From contig JAKLDN010000001.1 of the NCBI GenBank assembly GCA_022703505.1, positions 584,884-648,883 on the forward strand: a stretch of 64,000 nucleotides of DNA. Reading direction: 5' to 3'. The translations under genes were made by a program, and so were the position numbers. Of the stretch, positions 1 through 7,671 are shown one piece after another (position 1 is the first letter of the stretch; every line of letters begins with the position of its first letter). The notes beneath the pieces are model-generated. The model had not been told where the DNA came from, did no database searches, and worked only from the letters and a program-made list of their open reading frames with translations. The DNA is from Spirochaetota bacterium. GTDB taxonomy: Bacteria > Spirochaetota > Spirochaetia > Treponematales > UBA12059.

Positions 1-293
1 ACCAGGGGCTTGCCGGAACCCGAGCGGTTGCGGTCCACGTAACCGACGGCCACGGCCGGGCCGCCGGGCAGGTCCTTCTGCAGGGCCCGGAGGGCGGCCA
101 GGCTGCCCTCCGCGAAGGATTCCTGGTCCAGGAGGTCCATGGGGGGGTACCCGCAGAGGGCCGTTTCGGGGAAGACGACGAGGGAGACCCGGGGCTCCCT
201 CTCCAGGGCTTCCCGGGCCAGCCGGGCGATACGGGCGCGGTTTCCGGCGAAGTCTCCGACGACCGCGTCTATCTGAGCCAGGGCGACGATCAC
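1..293 (-). CDS. nadE: NAD+ synthase, glutamine-dependent (N-terminal part, runs off window)
   Basis: This is the N-terminal nitrilase/glutaminase domain of glutamine-dependent NAD+ synthetase, which amidates nicotinic acid adenine dinucleotide in the last step of NAD synthesis. The visible part reads ALAQIDAVVGDFAGN and then VVFPETALCGYPPMDLL; the Glu of FPETAL is the nitrilase-fold catalytic glutamate and CGYPPMDL is typical of NadE. About 97 codons are present and the synthetase domain lies outside the window. I chose the GTG at 293 because a GAGGAGG ribosome binding site sits 6-7 nt upstream; an in-frame ATG at 329 is the alternative. It is divergent from the next gene. Confidence 0.85.
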   Translation of the reverse strand, partial: MIVALAQIDAVVGDFAGNRARIARLAREALEREPRVSLVVFPETALCGYPPMDLLDQESFAEGSLAALRALQKDLPGGPAVAVGYVDRNRSGSGKPL

Positions 294-343
294 GGGAGCC
301 TCCTCGCCTTGCGGAGCGACGGTCGCCATAGTACACTGGGGCC

Positions 344-1054
344 GTGAAAAAGACAACGCTCGTGGCTCCCTACGACGAGCCCCTGGCCCGGGCCGTGGCC
401 GTGGAAGCCCGCGTCCTGGGCCGTTCCGTCGCCGCCCTCCTGCCCGGGTACGGCGAACCCCGGGAAGCGCGGAAGGGCCGTCGCGGGGAACCCGCGGAGG
501 CCGTAGACCCGGATGCGGACCTTCACGGTCCCGCCCCGGGGGAAACCCCCATCCCCTGGAATCCCCCCTCCTTCGTATCCGCCCGCTCCGCCGTCCTGGA
601 CGCCTCCGTGCGCTTCGGGTCCGTGGACGAGGCGGTGCTGGTGGTTTCCCCGGGCCCCGCACCGGACCTGACCGCCAAGCCCGCCGAACTGGAACGGGTC
701 CTCCAGGACCGCGTGTTTTCCGTCCTCTGGCTCGCCCGGGAACTCCTGACGCATTTCTCGGCCCGGGGCTCCGCGGTCGGACCCGGCCGGCTGGTCCTGG
801 TCCTGGCGGACCGGGGTCTACCCCCCCGGGATCCCGTCGGCGCGGCGGCCTTCGGGGCCGTCTCGGCCTTCGCCGCGGCCCTGGCGGAATCCGCCCCGGA
901 CGCCCCCTACGACGTCTGGGCGGTCCAGGACTCCTGCCCCCAGGACGACCTGGCGGCCCAGTACATCCGCCGCATCCTCGAAGCCCCCCCGGAGCGCCGG
1001 CCGGGCCGGGCCCTCCGGTTCACGGGCAAGAGCACCCTCTTCAACCGGCCCTGA
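344..1054 (+). CDS. Short-chain dehydrogenase-like protein, function unknown
   Basis: 236 residues, starting at GTG. The middle reads DRVFSVLWLARELLTHF and then GRLVLVLAD, which resembles the helix and strand around the NNAG segment of short-chain dehydrogenases. I see no GxxxGxG cofactor motif, no YxxxK catalytic pair and no clear N-terminal Rossmann strand. It is therefore a degenerate relative at best. It is alanine- and proline-rich with no membrane segment or signal peptide. It ends 13 nt before the phosphofructokinase start, so the two are probably co-transcribed. No Shine-Dalgarno sequence is evident at this start. Confidence 0.55.
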   Translation: MKKTTLVAPYDEPLARAVAVEARVLGRSVAALLPGYGEPREARKGRRGEPAEAVDPDADLHGPAPGETPIPWNPPSFVSARSAVLDASVRFGSVDEAVLVVSPGPAPDLTAKPAELERVLQDRVFSVLWLARELLTHFSARGSAVGPGRLVLVLADRGLPPRDPVGAAAFGAVSAFAAALAESAPDAPYDVWAVQDSCPQDDLAAQYIRRILEAPPERRPGRALRFTGKSTLFNRP

Positions 1055-1067
1055 CCCAGGAGGAACC

Positions 1068-2171
1068 ATGCCCCGGAGCGCCGCCAAGACCTTCGGCATC
1101 CTGACCAGCGGGGGGGACTGCCCCGGGCTGAACGCCGCGATCCGGGGGGTGGCCAAGGCCGCCTGCGACGCCTACGGCATGCGGGCCGTGGGGATCTCCA
1201 ACGGCTACCGGGGCCTGATCCAGGGAGATTCCCGGGACCTAAAGTCCGCGGATTTTTCGGGGATCCTGACCCTAGGAGGCACGATCCTGGGTTCCTCTCG
1301 GGAAAAACCCTTCAAGGGACGGGACGACCTGGCGGAGACCGACGCGGACGCGGGGATGTCCGCCCCGGAGCTCATCCGGGAAAACTACAAGAATATGGGA
1401 CTGGACGCCCTGGTCGTCCTGGGCGGAAACGGGACCCAGACCACGGCCCATCTCCTCCAGGAATCCGGACTCAACGTCATAGGACTTCCCAAGACCATCG
1501 ACAACGACCTGTGGGGCACGGACGTGACCTTCGGCTTCCACTCCGCCGTGGACATAGCCACCGAGGCGATCGACCGCCTCCACTCCACGGCCCTCTCCCA
1601 CAACCGGGTGATGGTCATCGAGCTCATGGGCCACAAGGCCGGGTGGCTGGCCCTCTTCGCGGGGATCGCCGGGGGCGGGGACGTGGTCCTCCTGCCGGAG
1701 ATCCCCTACGAGATCGGCTCCATCGCCCGGCACCTCACCAACCGGGCCAAGGAGGGCAAGAGCTTCTCCATCGTGGCGGTCGCGGAGGGAGCCCTTTCCG
1801 CGGAGGAGGCCAAGCTGTCCAAGAAGGACCGGAAGAAGGCCCGGGAAAAGATGCCGTTCCCTTCCATAGGCTACCGGGTGGCTTCGGAGATCCAGGAGGC
1901 CGTCGGTATGGAGACTCGGGTCACCGTGCTGGGCTACCTCCAGAGGGGCGGCGTCCCCAGTCCCTACGACCGGCTCCTGGCCACAGCCTTCGGCACCGAG
2001 GCCGCGGCGATGCTGAACCGGGGGGATTTCGGCAAGATGGTCTGCCTCTCGGGGGAGCGCATCGGCGCGGTGCCCCTTTCGGAGGTGGCCGGCAAGATCA
2101 AGCCCGTGCCCCGGGACCACCGGCTCATACGGACCGCCCGCCTGGTGGGCACCTGCATGGGGGACGATTGA
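1068..2171 (+). CDS. pfkA: 6-phosphofructokinase
   Basis: Phosphorylates fructose 6-phosphate to fructose 1,6-bisphosphate, committing sugar to glycolysis in the cytoplasm. 367 residues. The family motifs are in order: GILTSGGDCPGLNA near the N-terminus, GGTILGSSREKPF, LGGNGTQTTA, GLPKTIDNDLWGTD with the catalytic Asp, and ELMGHKAGWLAL. The combination GGNGT plus PKTIDND is mixed: a Gly at the position that is Asp in PPi enzymes suggests ATP as donor, while the Lys of PKTIDND is the residue seen in PPi-type and mixed groups. The donor is therefore left open. The start ATG has AGGAGG five nt upstream. Confidence 0.9.
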   Translation: MPRSAAKTFGILTSGGDCPGLNAAIRGVAKAACDAYGMRAVGISNGYRGLIQGDSRDLKSADFSGILTLGGTILGSSREKPFKGRDDLAETDADAGMSAPELIRENYKNMGLDALVVLGGNGTQTTAHLLQESGLNVIGLPKTIDNDLWGTDVTFGFHSAVDIATEAIDRLHSTALSHNRVMVIELMGHKAGWLALFAGIAGGGDVVLLPEIPYEIGSIARHLTNRAKEGKSFSIVAVAEGALSAEEAKLSKKDRKKAREKMPFPSIGYRVASEIQEAVGMETRVTVLGYLQRGGVPSPYDRLLATAFGTEAAAMLNRGDFGKMVCLSGERIGAVPLSEVAGKIKPVPRDHRLIRTARLVGTCMGDD

Positions 2172-2220
2172 GGCGACCGGTTCTCGGGGGCCGGTCCACG
2201 GCGGCCTCCGGGGAGGAACC

Positions 2221-2577
2221 GTGCCGGGACTGACGGACTGGGCGGCGGGCCTGATGGACCAGGCCCGGGACACCTACGGGGTGAATCCCGTCGTGTTCCT
2301 GTCCGTCTTCCTCGGATCCGGCCCGGTCTTCTACTATTCCCTCTTCCGGCTCCTGCGGTCCCTGGCCCGCAGGGACGGCCGCGGGACGGGGCTGTGGAGC
2401 GCGGTGTTCCTGGCCGCCACGGCGGCTCCCTACCTGTATGTCCTGCTTTTCGGCCGGAACCTCCCGGTCTGGGTGTACGGAATCCTGGTGCTGTTGATCG
2501 GACAGGGCGTGTGGTCCCTGGCACGAAGGTTGAGGAAAAACAAGAAGGGGGACCCGAATGAGCGCGAAGAACCGTGA
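2221..2577 (+). CDS. Small membrane protein, unknown
   Basis: 118 residues with about three hydrophobic segments (near residues 22-42, 58-78 and 82-100) and a basic, charged C-terminal tail. GTG start preceded by GGGGAGGAACC. I recognise no family. Its 3' end overlaps the next membrane-protein gene by 20 nt, so the two are probably translated together and may act together. Confidence 0.6.
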   Translation: MPGLTDWAAGLMDQARDTYGVNPVVFLSVFLGSGPVFYYSLFRLLRSLARRDGRGTGLWSAVFLAATAAPYLYVLLFGRNLPVWVYGILVLLIGQGVWSLARRLRKNKKGDPNEREEP

Positions 2578-3160
2578 GAATGGCCGGGAGACGAGACCGG
2601 ACTCCCCTGCCCCGGACAGGCTGGTACCCTTCCTGACGGCCCCGTCCCTGCCGGTCCGGACCGCCCGCGTCGCGGGTACGGGCGGCCTGGTCTTCCTGGT
2701 CGCCTGGTACGTGAGCTACCTCTTCCTGCCGGAGGGCCTGCTGAAATCCGGGCCGACCGGAAGGTTCGCCGCGGGCGGGGCGCTCGTCGCGGCGGCGATC
2801 CTGGCCGGGAACCTCCTGGTCCGGCTACGGAGCCTGCCCGCGGGCTACCTGGCGGCGGCCTGGGGCTTCCTGTACGCCGGGGTCCTGGCGGGCACAAACT
2901 CCTTCGGGGTGCCCTATTCCGTGCGGATCACCCCGACCTTCCGGGTCTTCTCCCGGGGGATCATCTACGAGATGGCGGCCTGGGCGATCCTGGCCGCCGC
3001 ATCCTGCGGCTGGGCCTTCTTCGAGCTGGACCCTCCAGGATCCGGGTTCAGGCGGACGGAATCCCGGGCGCTCCGGGCCGAGCTGGCCGCGGCCGCCGCG
3101 GGGATCCTGATCCTGGCCGCCGCCCTGGCCTTGGAGGCCGCGGGAATCCTGCCGGCCTGA
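2558..3160 (+). CDS. Membrane protein, unknown
   Basis: 200 residues. A hydrophilic N-terminus of about 35 residues is followed by four or five hydrophobic segments, the last forming an Ala/Leu-rich C-terminal helix. ATG start with GGGGGA upstream, inside the end of the preceding gene. It resembles a short multi-spanning inner-membrane protein with no motif I can name. It converges with lgt across a large palindromic element. Confidence 0.6.
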   Translation: MSAKNRENGRETRPDSPAPDRLVPFLTAPSLPVRTARVAGTGGLVFLVAWYVSYLFLPEGLLKSGPTGRFAAGGALVAAAILAGNLLVRLRSLPAGYLAAAWGFLYAGVLAGTNSFGVPYSVRITPTFRVFSRGIIYEMAAWAILAAASCGWAFFELDPPGSGFRRTESRALRAELAAAAAGILILAAALALEAAGILPA

Positions 3161-3164
3161 TCGG

Positions 3165-3311
3165 CTAGGAGTTTGTCGGGCTTGCACACCTTAATAATAG
3201 AAAAATCGCATTCATGCGATTTTTCTACTTTTCAAACTCCAAAGGAGCCGGATAATCGGGATTTTTAGCGCCTATCGACGCTAAAAATCCACAAGTCCGA
3301 CAGGCTCCTAG
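3165..3311. repeat. Composite palindromic element between convergent genes
   Basis: An outer imperfect inverted repeat (3165-3182 against 3292-3311, AGGAGTTTGTCGGGCTTG-like arms) encloses two near-perfect hairpins at 3198-3227 and 3259-3290. The right outer arm contains the stop codon of lgt (3308-3310). It could terminate transcription from both sides, although no long T-tract follows. It belongs to the palindromes seen at many gene ends in this window. Confidence 0.75.
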
Positions 3312-4339
3312 CCCAGCTTCTTGCGGAGCTTCCGGGCTTCCTTCTTCCTGCGTCCGGGGTCCCCGGCGCCGCTCCGGGCCGACTGCGCCGCGGCCGCCTC
3401 CCGCGCCGACGCGCTCTTCCGCCAGGCCAGGAATCCGGCCCCCCCGGCGATCATCAGGAAGCAGAGGATCTGGCCCATGGAGAAGTTCCACAGGGTCGTG
3501 AAGGTATGGATCGGGGCGTCCGGGTCCCCCAGCTTGATGATGTAGCCCAGGCCGGAATCGGGCTCCCTCAGGTACTCGATGGCGAAGCGGATCGCCCCGT
3601 ATCCGATGAGGTAGGTGCCCACCGCGAAGCCCTTGTAGGGACGCCGAGGCCGTACCAGGAACCACAGCACCAGCCAGAGCACGATCCCCTCGAAGAAGGC
3701 CTCGTAAAGCTGGGAGGGGTGCCGGGGCAGGTTGATCCGGGCGGAGTCCAGGGCCATCCCCGCCTTCCCGGCGACCTCCCGGACCCAGGCTTCCGAGGTC
3801 GGGAAACGCTCCGCGTGGGGGAAGACCATGCCCAGGGGGCCCGAAGTCACCTTTCCCCAGAGTTCGCCGTTGATGAAGTTGCCCAGGCGGCCGAAGGTGT
3901 AGCCCAGGGGGACGGACACCGCCATCCGGTCCGCCCACTCCCAGTAATCCAAGGCCCGTCTGCGGGCGTAGATCACGGTCCCGATCACGACTCCGACGAG
4001 CCCCCCGTGGAAGCTCATCCCCTGGAAGCCCACGAAGCGGCCGGCCTCGTCGAAGGGCCAGATCACCAGCCAGGGTTTGCGCCAATACAGGCCCGTAGGC
4101 TCGTACAGGAAGGTTCCGAAGAGCCGGGCTCCCAGGATGAGCCCCAGGATGGCGGCCAGGAAGAAGTTGGAGACCTCGTCCTCGGACCAGCCCAGCTTTT
4201 CCCGCCGCACCTGGCGCTGGAAGAGCAGGTAGGTGATCCCGAAGGCCACCAGGTACATCATCCCGTACCACCGGAAGGGCAGCCCCGGGATGATCTCCGG
4301 GGAAATCCACGAAGGATAGAGGGTGTACAGAGGAGTCAT
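3308..4339 (-). CDS. lgt: Prolipoprotein diacylglyceryl transferase
   Basis: Inner-membrane enzyme that moves diacylglycerol from phosphatidylglycerol to the lipobox cysteine of prolipoproteins, the first step of lipoprotein maturation. 343 residues, slightly longer than usual because of an Ala/Arg/Lys-rich C-terminal tail. Diagnostic segments are GMSFHGGLVGVVIG with the essential His, GRLGNFINGELWG with the Asn/Gly signature, and the preceding PLGYTFGRLGN. About seven membrane segments are predicted. Several lipoproteins are encoded in this window (36935-37111, MsrB, LivK, the trypsin-like protein), which would be substrates. The stop codon lies within the adjoining palindrome. Confidence 0.93.
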   Translation of the reverse strand: MTPLYTLYPSWISPEIIPGLPFRWYGMMYLVAFGITYLLFQRQVRREKLGWSEDEVSNFFLAAILGLILGARLFGTFLYEPTGLYWRKPWLVIWPFDEAGRFVGFQGMSFHGGLVGVVIGTVIYARRRALDYWEWADRMAVSVPLGYTFGRLGNFINGELWGKVTSGPLGMVFPHAERFPTSEAWVREVAGKAGMALDSARINLPRHPSQLYEAFFEGIVLWLVLWFLVRPRRPYKGFAVGTYLIGYGAIRFAIEYLREPDSGLGYIIKLGDPDAPIHTFTTLWNFSMGQILCFLMIAGGAGFLAWRKSASAREAAAAQSARSGAGDPGRRKKEARKLRKKLG

Positions 4340-4380
4340 GGGGACAGTCTACGGGATGACAACTTAAAGTTCAATGTGGG

Positions 4381-4513
4381 GCAAGTGAATAGGTGAATGG
4401 GTGAATAAGTAAATAGAGAGGGCGCGGAAACAGGCCACGCGATAGCGCAGGATGTTTTAGGAACCTGGCATCAACCCCTATTCACCTATTCACGCTTCAC
4501 CTATTCACCTACT
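4381..4513. repeat. Inverted GTGAATAGGTGAAT repeat region
   Basis: The stretch between lgt and fhs carries short direct copies of GTGAATAGGTGAAT on one side (about 4386-4410) and the complementary ATTCACCTATTCAC copies on the other (about 4479-4510). Together they form an imperfect inverted repeat around a 70-nt centre. The right arm starts right after the fhs stop codon. It contains no gene. Confidence 0.6.
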
Positions 4514-4514
4514 C

Positions 4515-6278
4515 TCAAGACAACCCCGTGATCCTCCCCGTATCAGGATCGATGTCCATGCCGATGTAGCCCGGCTTGGAGGGCAGGCCCGGCATGGTGT
4601 TGATCTCCCCGACGATGGGGTAGATGAAGCCCGCGCCCGCGGAGAGCCGGATGTCGCTGACCGGGAATTCGAAGCCCGACGGCGCTCCCTTGAGCGCCGG
4701 ATCGTGGCTCAGGGAATACTGGGTCTTGGCCATGCACACGGGAAGCTTGTCGTATCCGAGCTTGGAGTATCCCTCCAGGGCCTTCCGGGCGGCGGGACTG
4801 TACTCGATCGAGCCGGCTCCGTACACCTCCGTAGCGATCTTCTCGATCTTCCGCTCCAGGGAGAGGTCTAGGGAGTACAGGGGCTTCACGTCGCTCGGCT
4901 TGGAGGCCGCCTTCTCCACCGCCTCCGCAAGGGGAGCCGCGCCCTCGCCGCCCTCGGCCCAGTGGAAGGCCGTGACCGCGTCCGAGGCCCCCGCGTCCAG
5001 GGCCGCCTGGCGGATCAGGTCCCACTCCGCCGGGGTATCCGTGGGGAATGCGTTGATGGCGACCACCGCGGGGACCCCGAACTTCCGCAGGATGCCCAGG
5101 TGGGCCTTCAGGTTCACGAGGCCCTTCTTGAGGAGTTCGCGGTTCTCCTCCTTGTATTCCGGGGCCAGGGGCTTGCCGGGAACGACCTTGGGTCCGCCCC
5201 CGTGCATCTTGAGGGCCCGGACGGTGGCTACCAGGACCGCGGCGTCCGGGTAGATCCCGCTGGCCCGGCACTTGATGTCCACGAATTTCTCGAAGCCCAT
5301 GTCCGCCCCGAAGCCGCTTTCCGTGACCAGGTAATCCCCGACCTTGACGCCCACCAGGTCCGCCAGGATGGAGGAGTTGCCGTGGGCGATGTTCGCGAAG
5401 GGACCCGCGTGGACGAAGGCCAGCTGCTCCTCCAGGGTCTGCAGGATGTTCGGGGCCAGGGCGTCCTTCAGGAGGATGGTCATGGCCCCCGCCACCCCCA
5501 GGTCCTCGGTGGTCACCTGCTTGCCGGACTTGTCCAGGCCCAGGACGACGCGTCCGACCCGCTCCCGGAGATCCCGAAGGTCCGTGGCCAGGGCCAGGAT
5601 GGCCATGACCTCGCTGGCCACGGAGATGTCGAAGCCCGTCTCCCGGAGGGGGCCGTTTTCGATGCCCCCGACTCCGACCAGGATCCTGCGCAGGGTACGG
5701 TCGTTCATGTCCATGACCCGACGCCACCAGACCTCGTAGGGATCGAAGTTGAGCTTGTGGAGCCCCAGCTTCTCGAAGTAGGAATCGGACCAGCGGCCCT
5801 CGTGGTAGATCCGGGCGTCCAGGGCGGTGGAGCAGAGGTTGTGGGCAGCGGACACCGCGTGGATGTCCCCGGTCAGGTGGAGGTTGAAGTCCGCCATGGG
5901 GACGATCTGGCTGTAGCCCCCGCCCGCGGCTCCCCCCTTGATCCCGAAGGTCGGCCCCATGGAGGGCTGGCGGATAGCGCAGATCGCCTTTCGGCCCAGG
6001 AGGCCCAGACCCTGGGTCAGACCCACGGTGGTCGTGGTCTTGCCCTCCCCCAGGGGGGTGGGGGTGATGGCGGTCACGTCGATATACTTGGCCTTCTTGG
6101 GAGCCGCCGCGTTCTCCCGCAGGAACTCCAGGCGTACCTTGGCCTTGTACTCCCCGTACATCTCCAGGCGCTCGGCGGGGATGCCGTAGCGGCCGGCGAT
6201 CTCCGTTATGGGCTTCACTTCCGCGGCTTGGGCTACATCGATGTCGCTGGGAACGGGTTTGAGTTTCTGGACGGACAT
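4515..6278 (-). CDS. fhs: Formate-tetrahydrofolate ligase
   Basis: ATP-dependent ligation of formate to tetrahydrofolate, giving 10-formyl-THF for purine synthesis, formyl-methionine, or the methyl branch of acetogenic metabolism. 587 residues, slightly long for the family. The P-loop reads TPTPLGEGKTTTTVGL. Further family segments are RQPSMGPTFGIKGGAAGGGYSQ, DINLHLTGDIHA-like FNLHLTGDIHA, and EFPVSDIRLSAGAGF near the C-terminus. A strong AAGGAGG precedes the ATG. No other C1-pathway gene is nearby, so it does not by itself show acetogenesis. Confidence 0.95.
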   Translation of the reverse strand: MSVQKLKPVPSDIDVAQAAEVKPITEIAGRYGIPAERLEMYGEYKAKVRLEFLRENAAAPKKAKYIDVTAITPTPLGEGKTTTTVGLTQGLGLLGRKAICAIRQPSMGPTFGIKGGAAGGGYSQIVPMADFNLHLTGDIHAVSAAHNLCSTALDARIYHEGRWSDSYFEKLGLHKLNFDPYEVWWRRVMDMNDRTLRRILVGVGGIENGPLRETGFDISVASEVMAILALATDLRDLRERVGRVVLGLDKSGKQVTTEDLGVAGAMTILLKDALAPNILQTLEEQLAFVHAGPFANIAHGNSSILADLVGVKVGDYLVTESGFGADMGFEKFVDIKCRASGIYPDAAVLVATVRALKMHGGGPKVVPGKPLAPEYKEENRELLKKGLVNLKAHLGILRKFGVPAVVAINAFPTDTPAEWDLIRQAALDAGASDAVTAFHWAEGGEGAAPLAEAVEKAASKPSDVKPLYSLDLSLERKIEKIATEVYGAGSIEYSPAARKALEGYSKLGYDKLPVCMAKTQYSLSHDPALKGAPSGFEFPVSDIRLSAGAGFIYPIVGEINTMPGLPSKPGYIGMDIDPDTGRITGLS

Positions 6279-6371
6279 GGGGCCTCCTTGTTCAGGGTAC
6301 CTAAAAAGTAACCCGCCGGGGCATCCGTGTCCAATTAAATATATTCATACCCAATTAGGAATAGCGGCGCT

Positions 6372-7517
6372 TCACGAGAGGTTTCCGTGGGCCTCCGCCA
6401 GTCGGTCCGGGATCGGAATACCCTGGGGACACTTGGGCCGGCATTCCCCGCAGGAGACGCAAGCGTCTCCCCCGATGCCGGACTTGCGGTAGGCGCTCTC
6501 GTACCACCCCCTGCGGTCCTCCCGGCGTTCGGGGAAGGCGGCCCAGGTGTTGTAGACGGCGAAGATCTCGGGGATCGGAATCTTGTGCGGACAGGGCAGG
6601 CAGTACCCGCAGGTCGTGCAGGGTACGGGCATCTTGGCCTTGAAATAGGCGCGGACTTCCTCGTAGAGGGCCGTCTCCTTCGCGGTGACCGCGTTGGACC
6701 GGGCCGCGTCCGCGACCGCCGCGTTCTCCCAGACCTGGGACTCGGAGCCCATGCCCGACAGGACGGTAACCACCTCCTGGGGGTCCAGGGCGAAGCGGAG
6801 GGCCCACTCCGCGGGCATCCGGGGCGCGGGCCAGCGGGCGAAGACTTCCCGGGCCTCCCGCGGGAGGACCGCCAAGCCGCCTCCCCGCAGGGGCTCCATG
6901 ACGATGACACCGAGTTCCTTGGAGGCCGCGTAGCGGATGCCCTCCCGGCCGGCCTGGAACTCGGTATCCAGGTAATTGTACTGGACCTGGCAGAACTCCC
7001 AGCCCTCCCACCCGTCCACGATCCGCTTGAACACGTCCAGGGAATCGTGGAAGGAGAACCCGATGTGGCCGATCCGGCCGTCCGCCTTGGCCTTCCGCAG
7101 GAACTCGAGGCCTCCCAGGCGGAGGACCTTCTCCCACCGAGCCGTGGTCAGGGCGTGGAGGAGGTAGAAGTCGATCCGCTCCGTCCCCAGGCGCCCGAGC
7201 TGGGTGGAGAGGTACTTCTCCCAATCCGATTCGGTCTTGACCAGCCAGGTCGGACTCTTTGTGGCCAGATGGAACTTCCCCCGAAGCCCGGTCCGGTCCA
7301 GGGATCGGCCGACCGCCTCCTCGCTCGCCCCGTTGTGGTAGATATAGGCTGTGTCCAGGTAGTTGATCCCGGCCTCGGCGGCGGCCTGAAGCATGCCGTC
7401 CAGGGCATCGGGATCGATCCGTGCCTCGTCGCCGGCCAGGACAGGCAGGCGCATGGCGCCCAGGCTCAGGGTGGAGATCGGAAGCTCGGGGATCCTGGGG
7501 AAGACTCGGTACTGCAT
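6372..7517 (-). CDS. Aldo/keto reductase with C-terminal 2x[4Fe-4S] ferredoxin domain
   Basis: 381 residues from the ATG at 7517. Residues of roughly 1-270 form the TIM-barrel aldo/keto reductase: SLGAMRLPV near the start, NYLDTAYIYHNG with the catalytic Asp and Tyr, and ATKSPTW with the Lys. The C-terminal 110 residues carry two cysteine clusters, CTTCGYCLPCP and CVSCGECRPKCPQGIPIP, expected to hold two 4Fe-4S clusters. This is the widespread YgjR/MocA-like ferredoxin-fused group, whose substrate is generally unknown. An upstream ATG at 7709 would add a low-complexity stretch without family resemblance and was rejected. It is divergent from ktrB. Confidence 0.85.
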   Translation of the reverse strand: MQYRVFPRIPELPISTLSLGAMRLPVLAGDEARIDPDALDGMLQAAAEAGINYLDTAYIYHNGASEEAVGRSLDRTGLRGKFHLATKSPTWLVKTESDWEKYLSTQLGRLGTERIDFYLLHALTTARWEKVLRLGGLEFLRKAKADGRIGHIGFSFHDSLDVFKRIVDGWEGWEFCQVQYNYLDTEFQAGREGIRYAASKELGVIVMEPLRGGGLAVLPREAREVFARWPAPRMPAEWALRFALDPQEVVTVLSGMGSESQVWENAAVADAARSNAVTAKETALYEEVRAYFKAKMPVPCTTCGYCLPCPHKIPIPEIFAVYNTWAAFPERREDRRGWYESAYRKSGIGGDACVSCGECRPKCPQGIPIPDRLAEAHGNLS

Positions 7518-7671
7518 GGCCGGGAGTATAGCGGAATCCGCATGGATGCGGAATACGGACCCCGCCCGCCTCAGCCCGCCGAGGCCCGGAGAATGGCCAC
7601 ACGGCCCGGAGGACGGCAGGCGGCGCGGACAGCCTTCACAAGCTTCGGGACACTCCGGTATGCTTGCCTCC

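Noticed and set aside
4375..4514. Small RNA gene between lgt and fhs
   Set aside because: Only simple GTGAATAGGTGAAT repeats are seen, with no promoter or terminator.
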